Shown here piece by piece: positions 6,678-13,967 of a DNA stretch of 64,000 bases; position 1 is the stretch's first letter, and each line of letters begins with the position of its first letter. The position numbers and the translations under genes were made by a program. The DNA is from Streptomyces sp. V2I9. GTDB lineage: Bacteria > Actinomycetota > Actinomycetes > Streptomycetales > Streptomycetaceae. The stretch spans positions 890,501 to 954,500 of the forward strand of contig NZ_JAUSZJ010000002.1 of assembly GCF_030817475.1 (NCBI RefSeq). Reading direction: 5' to 3'. The notes below the pieces were generated by a model. The model was not told where the DNA came from. It did no database searches and saw nothing but the letters and a program-made list of their open reading frames with translations.

Positions 6678-7975
6678 CCGGGCTGCTCCGTGAGGTCGGC
6701 GACGGCTCTGCGCAGCCCGCGTTCCACCCGGTCCGCGACGCCCTTCGCCTCGTGGCCGAGCCCGGCCTGCGCGATGTCCGTCCCGGCGCCTTCGGCCATG
6801 GCGTCGGCCGCGGGCTGCGGATCGGCGACGGCGCGCCCGTCCGCGAAGCCGGAGACGGCGAGGACGACGACCGGGATCTCGGTGAGCGGGACGACCGTCC
6901 AGCTGGCCCGCTGCGCGGCGCCGAAGGAGGCGGCGGGGGTGCCCCGCGGGGCGTACGTACGGGGCATGAGGTCCTTGCGCGCGCCGAGCTTCTGTTCGGT
7001 GAACCGGGTGCGCAGGGCCCGCATGGCGGGGGCGTCGGCCTCGGCGAAGACCAGGCCGACGGTGGTCACGGCGGAACGGGTGGCGTCGGTGTAGGTGGCG
7101 CGCACCAGCCGTTCGCAGCCGACGGACCGGAGGGTGGTGAGGAGCAGCGGGTCGAGACCGTCGTCGCAGGTGGAGTCGGGGGCGACGGCGACGCGGGTCC
7201 AGCTGCGGTGGGTACCGCCGGGGCCGGCGCCCTTGCCCTGCAGGGTGCGCGGGAACAGTGTGTCGACGGGAACGCTGTGCCAGGCGGTGCGGGTGGCCGT
7301 GTAGGGGGTCTCGGCGGTCTCGGCCGAGGAGTCCCCGGTCAGCCAGGCTCCGGTGGCGGCCCCGCCGATCAGCCCGAGGCCGAGCACGACGCAGGCGGCG
7401 GCCGCGACGGTACGCCATCGTTGCCGGGGCCGGACGGGCCGCAGCCGGGTGGTGGTCTCGGCGGGGGTCTCCGGGAAGCCGAGGCGGAGCGGGGGCGGGT
7501 AGCCGCCCGGAGGCTGCGGAACCGCTCCCGGCACGGGCGTCGGAGCGGCGGGGCCGCCCCGCGTGAGCGGGGGCGGGGTGGGGGGCGCGCCGGGGGGCGT
7601 CGGGCTGACGGAGGGCGGGGCGGGATGTGCCGGACTCGTGGGCCGCGCCGGGCCGCCGCCGGGAGGCGGGGTGGACGGTGCCCGCGGTGCCGGCGGGGCG
7701 GAAGCGGACGGTGCGGTCCGGGGAACGGGGGGCGGCGGTGCGGCCGGTGGGGCGGGAGGAGGCGGTGCGGCGGCCGGGAGGGCGGGCCTCGTGAGGTCGG
7801 ACTTCCGGGCCGTTGCCGCCGAGGCCGGAGGCGTCGCTGCCTGGGTCACCGGCGGCGCGGGCTTCGCGGCCGGGTGGGCGGGGGCCGGGGGCACGGGTGT
7901 CGCCGGGGCCGAAGGCGGCGTCGGAGGGGCGGCCGGGCGGGGCGGCACAGGAGGGCGCTGCGCTTCGGTACTCAT
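6674..7975 (-). CDS. Proline-rich single-pass membrane protein, partner of the mycosin
   Basis: The 433-residue protein starts at ATG 7975. It has a low-complexity Pro/Ala-rich cytoplasmic region (about 1-165), a short basic stretch (RLRPVRPRQRW), one membrane helix (about 187-210, VVLGLGLIGGAATGAWL) and an extracellular domain of about 220 residues. I do not recognise a named family. The external domain includes TCDDGLDPLLLTTLRSVGC, so a disulfide is possible. Translational coupling to the mycosin suggests that this protein presents or regulates it, or is its substrate; this is inference from position only. Confidence 0.75.
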   Translation of the reverse strand: MSTEAQRPPVPPRPAAPPTPPSAPATPVPPAPAHPAAKPAPPVTQAATPPASAATARKSDLTRPALPAAAPPPPAPPAAPPPPVPRTAPSASAPPAPRAPSTPPPGGGPARPTSPAHPAPPSVSPTPPGAPPTPPPLTRGGPAAPTPVPGAVPQPPGGYPPPLRLGFPETPAETTTRLRPVRPRQRWRTVAAAACVVLGLGLIGGAATGAWLTGDSSAETAETPYTATRTAWHSVPVDTLFPRTLQGKGAGPGGTHRSWTRVAVAPDSTCDDGLDPLLLTTLRSVGCERLVRATYTDATRSAVTTVGLVFAEADAPAMRALRTRFTEQKLGARKDLMPRTYAPRGTPAASFGAAQRASWTVVPLTEIPVVVLAVSGFADGRAVADPQPAADAMAEGAGTDIAQAGLGHEAKGVADRVERGLRRAVADLTEQPG

Positions 7976-8164
7976 CCGGCCCCCTGCGTACACATCCTCG
8001 TACCGACCACGGATCACCGCCGCTGACAGGCCCGTTGGTGTTCGTGTGCACGTCACTCTACGGGCTGCGGGCCGGCGGCGGGGAACGGGACGTCCAGGTC
8101 GGCGGCGGATCTGTCCCGATCGTCCCCCTACCCAGCCGTAGCGGCTCTCTGGCAAGCTGCGGCC

Positions 8165-9367
8165 ATGACTGCCCGTGCCGCTGACCGGACCCGCTACAAC
8201 CGGGCCACCGCCCATCTCGACGCCCCGATCGCGATCGTCGACCTGGAGGCGTTCGACACCAACGCCGACGATCTGGTGCGACGGGCGGCCGGAAAGCCAC
8301 TCCGGGTCGCCAGCAAGTCGGTACGGTGCCGGACCCTGCTGGAGCGGGTGCTCGCGCGGCCCGGTTTCTCCGGGATCATGTCGTTCACGCTGGCGGAGTC
8401 GCTGTGGCTGGCGCGCGCCGGGTTCGACGACGTCCTCCTCGCCTACCCCTCGGCCGACCGCGCCGCCTTCGCCGAGCTGGCCGCCGACCCGAAGCTGGCC
8501 GCCGCCGTGACGGTGATGGTCGACGACCACGCCCAGCTGGAGCTGATGGACGCGTCCCGTGCGGGCGGGCAGGAGGAGATCCGGGTCTGCCTGGAGCTGG
8601 ACACCTCGCTGCGGATGCTGGGTGGGCGGGTGCGGATCGGGGCGCTGCGCTCCCCCCTGCGCTCCCCCGCGCACCTCGCGGAGCTGGCCCGCTCGGTGGA
8701 CCGGCGGCCGGGCTTCCGGCTGGTGGGACTGATGGCGTACGAGGGGCATGTCGCCGGGGTCGGGGACGCCGTTGCCGGGCGTCCGCTGCGGTCGCGGGCG
8801 ATCCGGCTGATGCAGGCGGCCGCCCTCAAGGAGCTGGCGGCGCGCCGGGCCGAGGTGGTGCGGGCGGTCCGGGCCGTCGTGCCGGACCTGGAGTTCGTCA
8901 ACGGCGGGGGTACGGGCAGCGTGCAGCACACGGCGGCCGAGGACGCGGTCACGGAGATCGCCGCCGGTTCGGGGCTGTACGTGCCCCGGCTGTTCGACAA
9001 CTACACGTCGTTCACCGGCCGCCCGGCGGCCCTGTTCGCCCAGCCCGTGGTGCGCCGGCCCGGCGTGGGCGTGGTGACGGTGCTCGGCGGCGGTTACCCG
9101 GCCTCCGGTGCGGCCGGGGCGGACCGCTCGCCGGTGCCGTATCTGCCGGAGGGGCTGCGCTACGACCCGCAGGAGGGCGCGGGAGAGGTGCAGACGCCGC
9201 TGCTGGGCTCCCCCGCCGACGATCTGCTGATCGGTGACAAGGTGTGGTTCCGGCACGCCAAGGCCGGGGAGCTGTGCGAGCGCTTCGACGCGCTCCAGCT
9301 GATCGAGGGCGACCGGATCACGGCGACCGTCCCGACGTACCGGGGCGAGGGGCGGACCTTCCTCTGA
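8165..9367 (+). CDS. PLP-dependent amino acid deaminase/aldolase (alanine-racemase N-terminal fold)
   Basis: The 400-residue product begins MTARAADRTRYNRATAHLDA. An alanine-racemase-type TIM barrel carries the PLP-binding lysine in RVASKSVRC (about residue 51). A D-threonine-aldolase-like C-terminal barrel follows, with metal- and PLP-associated segments such as VNGGGTGSVQHT and LGGGYPASG. The family includes D-threonine aldolase and D-serine dehydratase-like enzymes; the exact substrate cannot be read from sequence. It is divergent from the proline-rich/mycosin pair, sharing a 190-bp promoter region. The start has no good ribosome-binding site. Confidence 0.85.
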   Translation: MTARAADRTRYNRATAHLDAPIAIVDLEAFDTNADDLVRRAAGKPLRVASKSVRCRTLLERVLARPGFSGIMSFTLAESLWLARAGFDDVLLAYPSADRAAFAELAADPKLAAAVTVMVDDHAQLELMDASRAGGQEEIRVCLELDTSLRMLGGRVRIGALRSPLRSPAHLAELARSVDRRPGFRLVGLMAYEGHVAGVGDAVAGRPLRSRAIRLMQAAALKELAARRAEVVRAVRAVVPDLEFVNGGGTGSVQHTAAEDAVTEIAAGSGLYVPRLFDNYTSFTGRPAALFAQPVVRRPGVGVVTVLGGGYPASGAAGADRSPVPYLPEGLRYDPQEGAGEVQTPLLGSPADDLLIGDKVWFRHAKAGELCERFDALQLIEGDRITATVPTYRGEGRTFL

Positions 9368-9459
9368 CGCCTGCCTCCGCTTCCTGTGTCCGCCGGACGC
9401 CTGCCTCCGATCCCCGCCTCCGCCGGACGCCTGCCTCCGACCGCGGCCCGAGGCAGGCG
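9368..9459. repeat. Tandem 30-bp repeat ending in a hairpin
   Basis: Two 30-bp units (9368-9397 and 9398-9427) begin CGCCTGCCTCCG and end TCCGCCGGA. A partial third unit begins at 9428. The third unit forms a 10-bp hairpin (9428-9437 with 9450-9459) between the convergent aldolase and DUF2510 genes, so it probably also serves as a bidirectional terminator. Confidence 0.65.
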
Positions 9460-9464
9460 CGGGG

Positions 9465-10427
9465 TCACGGGCCGATGGACGCGCCGACTCCCCCGCCCGT
9501 CGCGCTGTCCCCCAGCGGGCGGATGCCGCGGGTGATCGTGTCCATCAGGGAGAGCGGCAGCTCGGCCACGCCCGCGTCGAAGGCGAACCGGACGATCACC
9601 GGGGTCTCGGAGCCCACCGAGGACGGGAAGGCGAGGGACTGCACGTATCCTCCGGGCCCCTTGCCGGTGGTGACCTGCCAGCGCACCAGGTAGCCGGTGC
9701 GGCCGGCGACGGTCAGTTCGCGGCCTTCGAGGACCTGGTGGGACCGGATGCCGCCGTGGAGACGACGGCCGAGGCCGTCCTCGCCGTAGGCCTTGTCCGC
9801 CGCGGTGGCGATGTCCGCCTCGGCCAGGGCCTTGGGGGCGGTCTCGGCGCTCCGGGCGGTGTGGGTGGTGACCGTGCCGTGGTAGCAGAACGAGGAGCCG
9901 CCGGGGCAGTCGTAGGACTGCTCCGTGCGGATGGTGGGGACGCCCCGGGTGCCGTACTCCGGTTTCTCCCAGCCCTCGGGGACCGGCAGGGTGACCCCGT
10001 TGAGCTGGTCCACGAGGATGGACGGGTCCGCGTCCGGTTCGGGCTGGGCCGATGTCGTGGCGGTGGCCGTGGGGGCGGGGGCGGGGGCCGAGCCGGTCGT
10101 CGTCGGGGTCACCGTCGTACCGCCCTCGTCACGGCCCAGCAGGATCACCCCGGTGACGGCCGCGCCCAGGACCAGCATTCCGGAGAGCGTGATCGCCAGG
10201 ATCCTGATCCGGTTGCCTCCCCCGGAGCCGTCGTGGGGACCGCGCCGGCGCGGGAGCGGAAGCGACGGCGGACCGAACTCCACCGCCGGTGCGGCAGGCC
10301 GGGGTGCCGCCACGGGGGCGGCGGCGAGCGGGCGGGTGTGCGCGGTCCAGGCCGTGCCGTCCCACCAGCGCTCCAGGCCGGGTGCGCCCGTGTCCGGATA
10401 CCAGCCGGGCGGCGTCGCGTAATTCAT
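9465..10427 (-). CDS. DUF2510-domain membrane-anchored protein
   Basis: The 320-residue product begins MNYATPPGWYPDTGAPGLER, a DUF2510 module (PGWYPD...RWWDGTAWTAHT). DUF2510 is a short Trp-rich actinobacterial domain found at the cytoplasmic N-terminus of membrane proteins. One membrane helix (about 76-97, ILAITLSGMLVLGAAVTGVI) precedes a Thr/Pro-rich linker and an extracellular domain of about 190 residues containing SYDCPGGSSFCYHG, a likely disulfide. The function of the outer domain is unknown. It converges on the aldolase gene. Confidence 0.82.
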   Translation of the reverse strand: MNYATPPGWYPDTGAPGLERWWDGTAWTAHTRPLAAAPVAAPRPAAPAVEFGPPSLPLPRRRGPHDGSGGGNRIRILAITLSGMLVLGAAVTGVILLGRDEGGTTVTPTTTGSAPAPAPTATATTSAQPEPDADPSILVDQLNGVTLPVPEGWEKPEYGTRGVPTIRTEQSYDCPGGSSFCYHGTVTTHTARSAETAPKALAEADIATAADKAYGEDGLGRRLHGGIRSHQVLEGRELTVAGRTGYLVRWQVTTGKGPGGYVQSLAFPSSVGSETPVIVRFAFDAGVAELPLSLMDTITRGIRPLGDSATGGGVGASIGP

Positions 10428-10503
10428 GTGCCCACCTTAGAGTCCGGCTTCGACACGGCCGCGGGGGTCGGCGGAGTTCCCGGCGCCCGGAGCCTCCGCG
10501 CCA

Positions 10504-11439
10504 TCAGCCCTCGCGGCCGGTCAGGGACAGCAGGTCGCGGGCGGGGCCGGTGGGGCGGTGGCCGCCCGGCCAGACGGCGCGCAGCTGGCGGCGCAGCCGT
10601 ACGCCTGCGATCGGGACCTTCACGAGGCGGCGGGCCGACAGTTCCTCGCCCAGGGCCAGTTCGCTCAGGACGCAGGGGCCGGCGCCGCTCTCCGCCGTGC
10701 CCTTGACCGCCGTGGTGGAGGAGAGCTCCAGCAGCGGTGGGGCCAGTCCGCCGTGCACGGCGAGCGCGGCGTCCAGGACCTGGCGGGTGCCGGAGCCGTG
10801 TTCGCGCAGGATCAGCGGGGTGGCGGCGAGTTCGGCGGGGAGCAGCGGGGTGCGGCGGCGGGCCCAGGGGTGGCCGGGGGCGACCACGACGACGAGGCGG
10901 TCGTGGGCGATGACCGTGCCGTCGAGCCCCTCCGGTATGGACAGCCCTTCGACGAAGCCGAGGTCGGCCTCGCCGGTGACCAGGCGGCGGGCGACGGCCG
11001 AGGAGTTGCCGACGAGGAGCGAGACGGCGGTGTCGGGGCGCTGCCCGCGCAGGGCGATCAGCCAGCCCGGCAGCAGGTACTCGGCGATCGTCATGCTGGC
11101 GGCGACCCGCAGCCGGGAATCGCGGCGGTCGCGCAGCGCCTGCGCGCCCGCGTCGAAGGCCTCCGCCGCCTCCACGACCCTGCGGGCCCAGTCGGTGACG
11201 AGCGCGCCCGCTGCCGTGAGCCGGGAGCCGCGCGGGGAGCGGTCCAGCAGGGCGACGCCGAGCTGCCGTTCCATGGACCGGACGCGGCTGGAGGCGGCGG
11301 GCTGGGTGATGCCGACGTCGCGGGCGGCCCGCCCGAGGCTGCCGTGGCGTGCGACGGCGATGAGCAACTCCAGCGCCCCGAGGTCGGGGACCCGGTGGGC
11401 GATGGGGATGCGGGGTACCTCTGCGTCGTCACCGGTCAT
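10504..11439 (-). CDS. LysR-family transcriptional regulator
   Basis: The 311-residue protein has an N-terminal winged HTH (about 17-75, ALELLIAVARHGSLGRAARD and GITQPAASSRVRSMERQLG) and a C-terminal periplasmic-binding-like effector domain. It is divergent from the TDT/SLAC1 transporter across a 71-bp gap, the usual arrangement for a LysR regulator and its target. Its start codon lies inside a perfect 8-bp inverted repeat (11434-11456) that fits the LysR T-N11-A box, so autoregulation is likely. The effector is unknown. Confidence 0.93.
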   Translation of the reverse strand: MTGDDAEVPRIPIAHRVPDLGALELLIAVARHGSLGRAARDVGITQPAASSRVRSMERQLGVALLDRSPRGSRLTAAGALVTDWARRVVEAAEAFDAGAQALRDRRDSRLRVAASMTIAEYLLPGWLIALRGQRPDTAVSLLVGNSSAVARRLVTGEADLGFVEGLSIPEGLDGTVIAHDRLVVVVAPGHPWARRRTPLLPAELAATPLILREHGSGTRQVLDAALAVHGGLAPPLLELSSTTAVKGTAESGAGPCVLSELALGEELSARRLVKVPIAGVRLRRQLRAVWPGGHRPTGPARDLLSLTGREG

Positions 11440-11456
11440 AACGTCAGCTTATGACC
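11434..11456. promoter_or_regulatory. Putative LysR operator
   Basis: GGTCATAA (11434-11441) and TTATGACC (11449-11456) form perfect 8-bp arms with a 7-bp spacer; the core TCATAA-N7-TTATGA contains the T-N11-A motif. It overlaps the regulator's ATG and lies 55 bp before the transporter's start. Confidence 0.65.
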
Positions 11457-11510
11457 TCATAGAGACGGAGTCCCTGGCAGGACCGGAGCCCGTACGCGAA
11501 GAATCGTGGC

Positions 11511-12761
11511 ATGGCCATCTTTCCGCGGACCGGCGCCGCCGTGCCACCGCCCCCGCTCCCCCCTCCGCCCGGCCGGGCGGAGGCCCGTTCGGGGCAGGCC
11601 CTTGCGGTGGAGGTCCGCCCTGTAGAGGCTCCCGGCCCTGTAGAGGCTCCCGGCGGACCCGTGCGGGTGCCGGTCCTGCGGCACATCGGACCGAACTGGT
11701 ACGCGTCCGTCATGGGCACCGCGATCGTCGCGTCCGCCGGGGCGGGGCTCCCGGTGGACGTTCCAGGGCTGCGCGTGGCCTGCGTTCTCGTGTGGGCGCT
11801 CTCGGCCGTGCTGCTGCTGTCGGTCCTCGCCGCGCGGGCCGGGCACTGGCTCTGCCACCGGGACCAGGCGCGCGCCCATCTGCTGGACCCGGCGATCGCC
11901 CCGTTCTACGGCTGCCTGTCGATGGCGCTGACGGCGGTCGGCGGAGCCACCCTGACGGTCGGCGCGGACGTGGTGGGCGCGCGGGCGGCGCTCGCGGCCG
12001 ACGTGGTGCTGTTCGCCGCGGGCACGGCGATCGGGCTGGTGGCCGCGGTCGTGGTGCCCTACCTGCTGGTCGTACGCCACCGGCCCGCGCCCGGCACCGC
12101 GTCGCCGGTCTGGCTGCTGCCTCTGGTCGCCCCGATGGTGTCGGCCACGCAGGGCGCCCTGCTGGTGCCCCACCTGTCCTCCGGGCAGGGACGCGAGGCC
12201 CTGCTGCTGGCCTGCTACGCGATGTTCGGCATGTCGTCGCTGGCCACGCTGGTGGTGCTTCCGCTGGTCTTCTCCCGGCTGGTCCACCACGGCCCGCTGC
12301 CCCTCGCGCTGACGCCGACGCTCTTCCTGGTCCTGGGGCCGCTGGGCCAGTCGACGACCGCCGTGAACCAGTTGGCGGACGTCGCGCCGGGGGCGGTCGG
12401 GGACCCGTACGCCTCCGCGTTCGGCGCGTTCGCCGTGCTCCACGGGGTGCCGGTGACGGGCTTCGCGCTGCTGTGGCTGGCCCTGGCGGCCGCGATGGTG
12501 GTGCGGGCCGCACGGAACGGGATGGGGTTCACGATGACGTGGTGGGCGTTCACCTTCCCCGTCGGTACGTGCGTCACGGGGGCGTCCGGTCTGGCACGGC
12601 ACACCGGCCTGGACGCGCTGACCTGGCTGGCGGTGGCGCTGTACATGTTCCTGGTCGCGGCGTGGGCGGTGGCCGGGACGCGGACCGTGCGCGGGGTGGT
12701 CGGCGGAGCGCTGACGGCAGCACCCGTGCCGCCTCGGCCGGCGACGGCCCGTACCACGTGA
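11511..12761 (+). CDS. TDT/SLAC1-family transporter (TehA-like)
   Basis: The 416-residue protein has about ten membrane helices after a soluble N-terminal stretch of about 60 residues. HIGPNWYASVMGTAIV at the first helix is the signature of the tellurite-resistance/dicarboxylate (TDT) family, which also includes plant SLAC1 anion channels and yeast sulfite pump Ssu1. The substrate here cannot be assigned; organic or inorganic anions are likely. The N-terminal tail contains a 6-residue duplication, PVEAPG PVEAPG, from two 18-bp units (11619-11636, 11637-11654). It is divergent from a LysR regulator and its 3' end overlaps a decayed gene on the other strand. Confidence 0.88.
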   Translation: MAIFPRTGAAVPPPPLPPPPGRAEARSGQALAVEVRPVEAPGPVEAPGGPVRVPVLRHIGPNWYASVMGTAIVASAGAGLPVDVPGLRVACVLVWALSAVLLLSVLAARAGHWLCHRDQARAHLLDPAIAPFYGCLSMALTAVGGATLTVGADVVGARAALAADVVLFAAGTAIGLVAAVVVPYLLVVRHRPAPGTASPVWLLPLVAPMVSATQGALLVPHLSSGQGREALLLACYAMFGMSSLATLVVLPLVFSRLVHHGPLPLALTPTLFLVLGPLGQSTTAVNQLADVAPGAVGDPYASAFGAFAVLHGVPVTGFALLWLALAAAMVVRAARNGMGFTMTWWAFTFPVGTCVTGASGLARHTGLDALTWLAVALYMFLVAAWAVAGTRTVRGVVGGALTAAPVPPRPATARTT

Positions 12762-13212
12762 GCAACCGCCCGTCGACGAGTGCGGCGGGCAGGGCGGGGA
12801 ACGCCTCGGGCCCGTCGTCGGCGTCGAACCGGTAGGGCTCGGCGGGCAGCACGATCAGTTCGGCCCCGGAGCCGTTCAGCTCGGCGAGCGGGACGCGCGG
12901 GTAGCGCTCGGGGTGGTCGGCGTAGACGTTGCGGACGCCGAGACGGGTGCGGAGGTCCCCGGCGAAGGTGTCGCGGCCGAGCACCGTCCAGTGCCTGCGC
13001 CAGACCGGTACGGCGGCGGGGCGCGGACTACCGGAGGGCGCGGGGAGGGCGGCCCAGGCGGCCTCGGCCTCGTCCAGCCAGCGGGGCCGGGCGAGCCCGC
13101 AGCCGTCCACGAGGACGCGGTGCAGTTCGGTGAACGCCTGGTCCAGGGTGCGGACCTCGGTGACCAGGACATCGAGTCCGGCGGCCCTCAGCGCGTCGAG
13201 GTCGGGGGCGCG
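12574..13212 (-). pseudogene. Truncated helical-backbone metal receptor (BtuF-like), 5' end deleted
   Basis: Homology begins abruptly at RAPDLDALRAAGLDVLVTEV (from about 13212) and continues through FTELHRVLVDGCGL and HWTVLGRDTFAGDL to GRLLTWYGPSP near 12720. These are the second half of a BtuF/FepB-type substrate-binding fold. The first roughly 70 residues, with the usual SLVPSLTEA start, are absent. In their place is unrelated sequence running into the XRE-cupin gene, and no start codon precedes the homology. The C-terminus also runs about 190 bp into the TDT gene. The only internal start is GTG 13110. I read this as a remnant. Confidence 0.68.
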
Positions 13213-13258
13213 GTTCCGGCGGGGGCCTCCGCAGGGGGCGGGCCCGCGCCGTACCGTC

Positions 13259-13804
13259 TCAGCGGCGCGAGTCGAACGTGGCGTCGATGTGTTCGGCCAC
13301 CGCGACGACCAGGAGCCGGGTGCCGGGCACGGTGGCGCGCCAGCGGTGGCGGACCCCGCCGGAGAGGAACAGGCTGTCGCCGTGCTCCAGCCGGTGCACC
13401 TGGCCCTCGGCCTCGATGTCGACGGCGCCCTCGACGACGTACATCAGCTCGTCGTTGCGGTGCTGGAACTCGCGGCCGAGGTCCGGTTCGCCGGAGAACT
13501 CCAGGGCGCTGAGCTGGTGCCGGCCGCGCACCAGCCGGCGGACGCCCTCGCCCTCCCCGGCCCGGACGACGTCCACGGCGCGGGCGGAGTCGGCGGCGGC
13601 GTGGAGCTTCTCGGTGGTGGTCTCCAGCGCTTCGGCGACCCGGTCGAGGGATCGGGCGCTGGGACGGGCGCGCTCGTTCTCGATCTGGCTGAGAAAGGGC
13701 ACGGAGAGGCCGCTGCGCTCGGCGACCGCGGCCAGCGTGAGGCCCAGGGTTCTGCGCCGTCGGCGGACGGCGGCGCCTACCCGCGGTGTGTCCTTGTCGT
13801 CCAT
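13259..13804 (-). CDS. XRE-family regulator with cupin sensor domain
   Basis: The 181-residue protein starts at ATG 13804 behind GGGAGC. An N-terminal HTH_3 (residues about 8-65, TLGLTLAAVAERSGLSVPFL and SQIENERARPS) is followed by a small cupin barrel (about 105-175, with EFQHRNDELMYVVEGAVDIE and EHGDSLFLSGGVRHRW). Such regulators sense a small metabolite through the cupin and repress nearby genes. Its target is not obvious: downstream lies the truncated metal receptor, upstream the betaine transporter. Confidence 0.92.
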   Translation of the reverse strand: MDDKDTPRVGAAVRRRRRTLGLTLAAVAERSGLSVPFLSQIENERARPSARSLDRVAEALETTTEKLHAAADSARAVDVVRAGEGEGVRRLVRGRHQLSALEFSGEPDLGREFQHRNDELMYVVEGAVDIEAEGQVHRLEHGDSLFLSGGVRHRWRATVPGTRLLVVAVAEHIDATFDSRR

Positions 13805-13967
13805 GTCCCGAGCTCCCTCCCACCCCCGCCATCCTCGCGGTTGCCAGCACCTTACGCACATGGTCGCGCACGACGTCCGGTGAACGCCCCCGGACAGCCG
13901 GAAGGGGCGGCCCCGCCCGAAGGCGGGTGCCACCCCGTGCGACCCGGGTCTTCGTACCCGTGGCGCC

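Noticed and set aside
5496-9256. Very long open frames on the minus strand through the protease, proline-rich and aldolase genes (up to 860 codons)
   Set aside because: Only the segments starting at 6677 and 7975 show real protein features; the rest is antisense or out-of-frame high-GC read-through rich in Arg, Pro and Ala.
9368-9440. Tandem 30-bp repeats as a CRISPR array
   Set aside because: There are only two and a half units, directly adjacent with no unique spacers and no cas genes.
11611-11654. 18-bp tandem repeat in the TDT transporter N-terminus as a regulatory repeat
   Set aside because: It lies in frame inside the coding region and simply doubles PVEAPG in a disordered tail.
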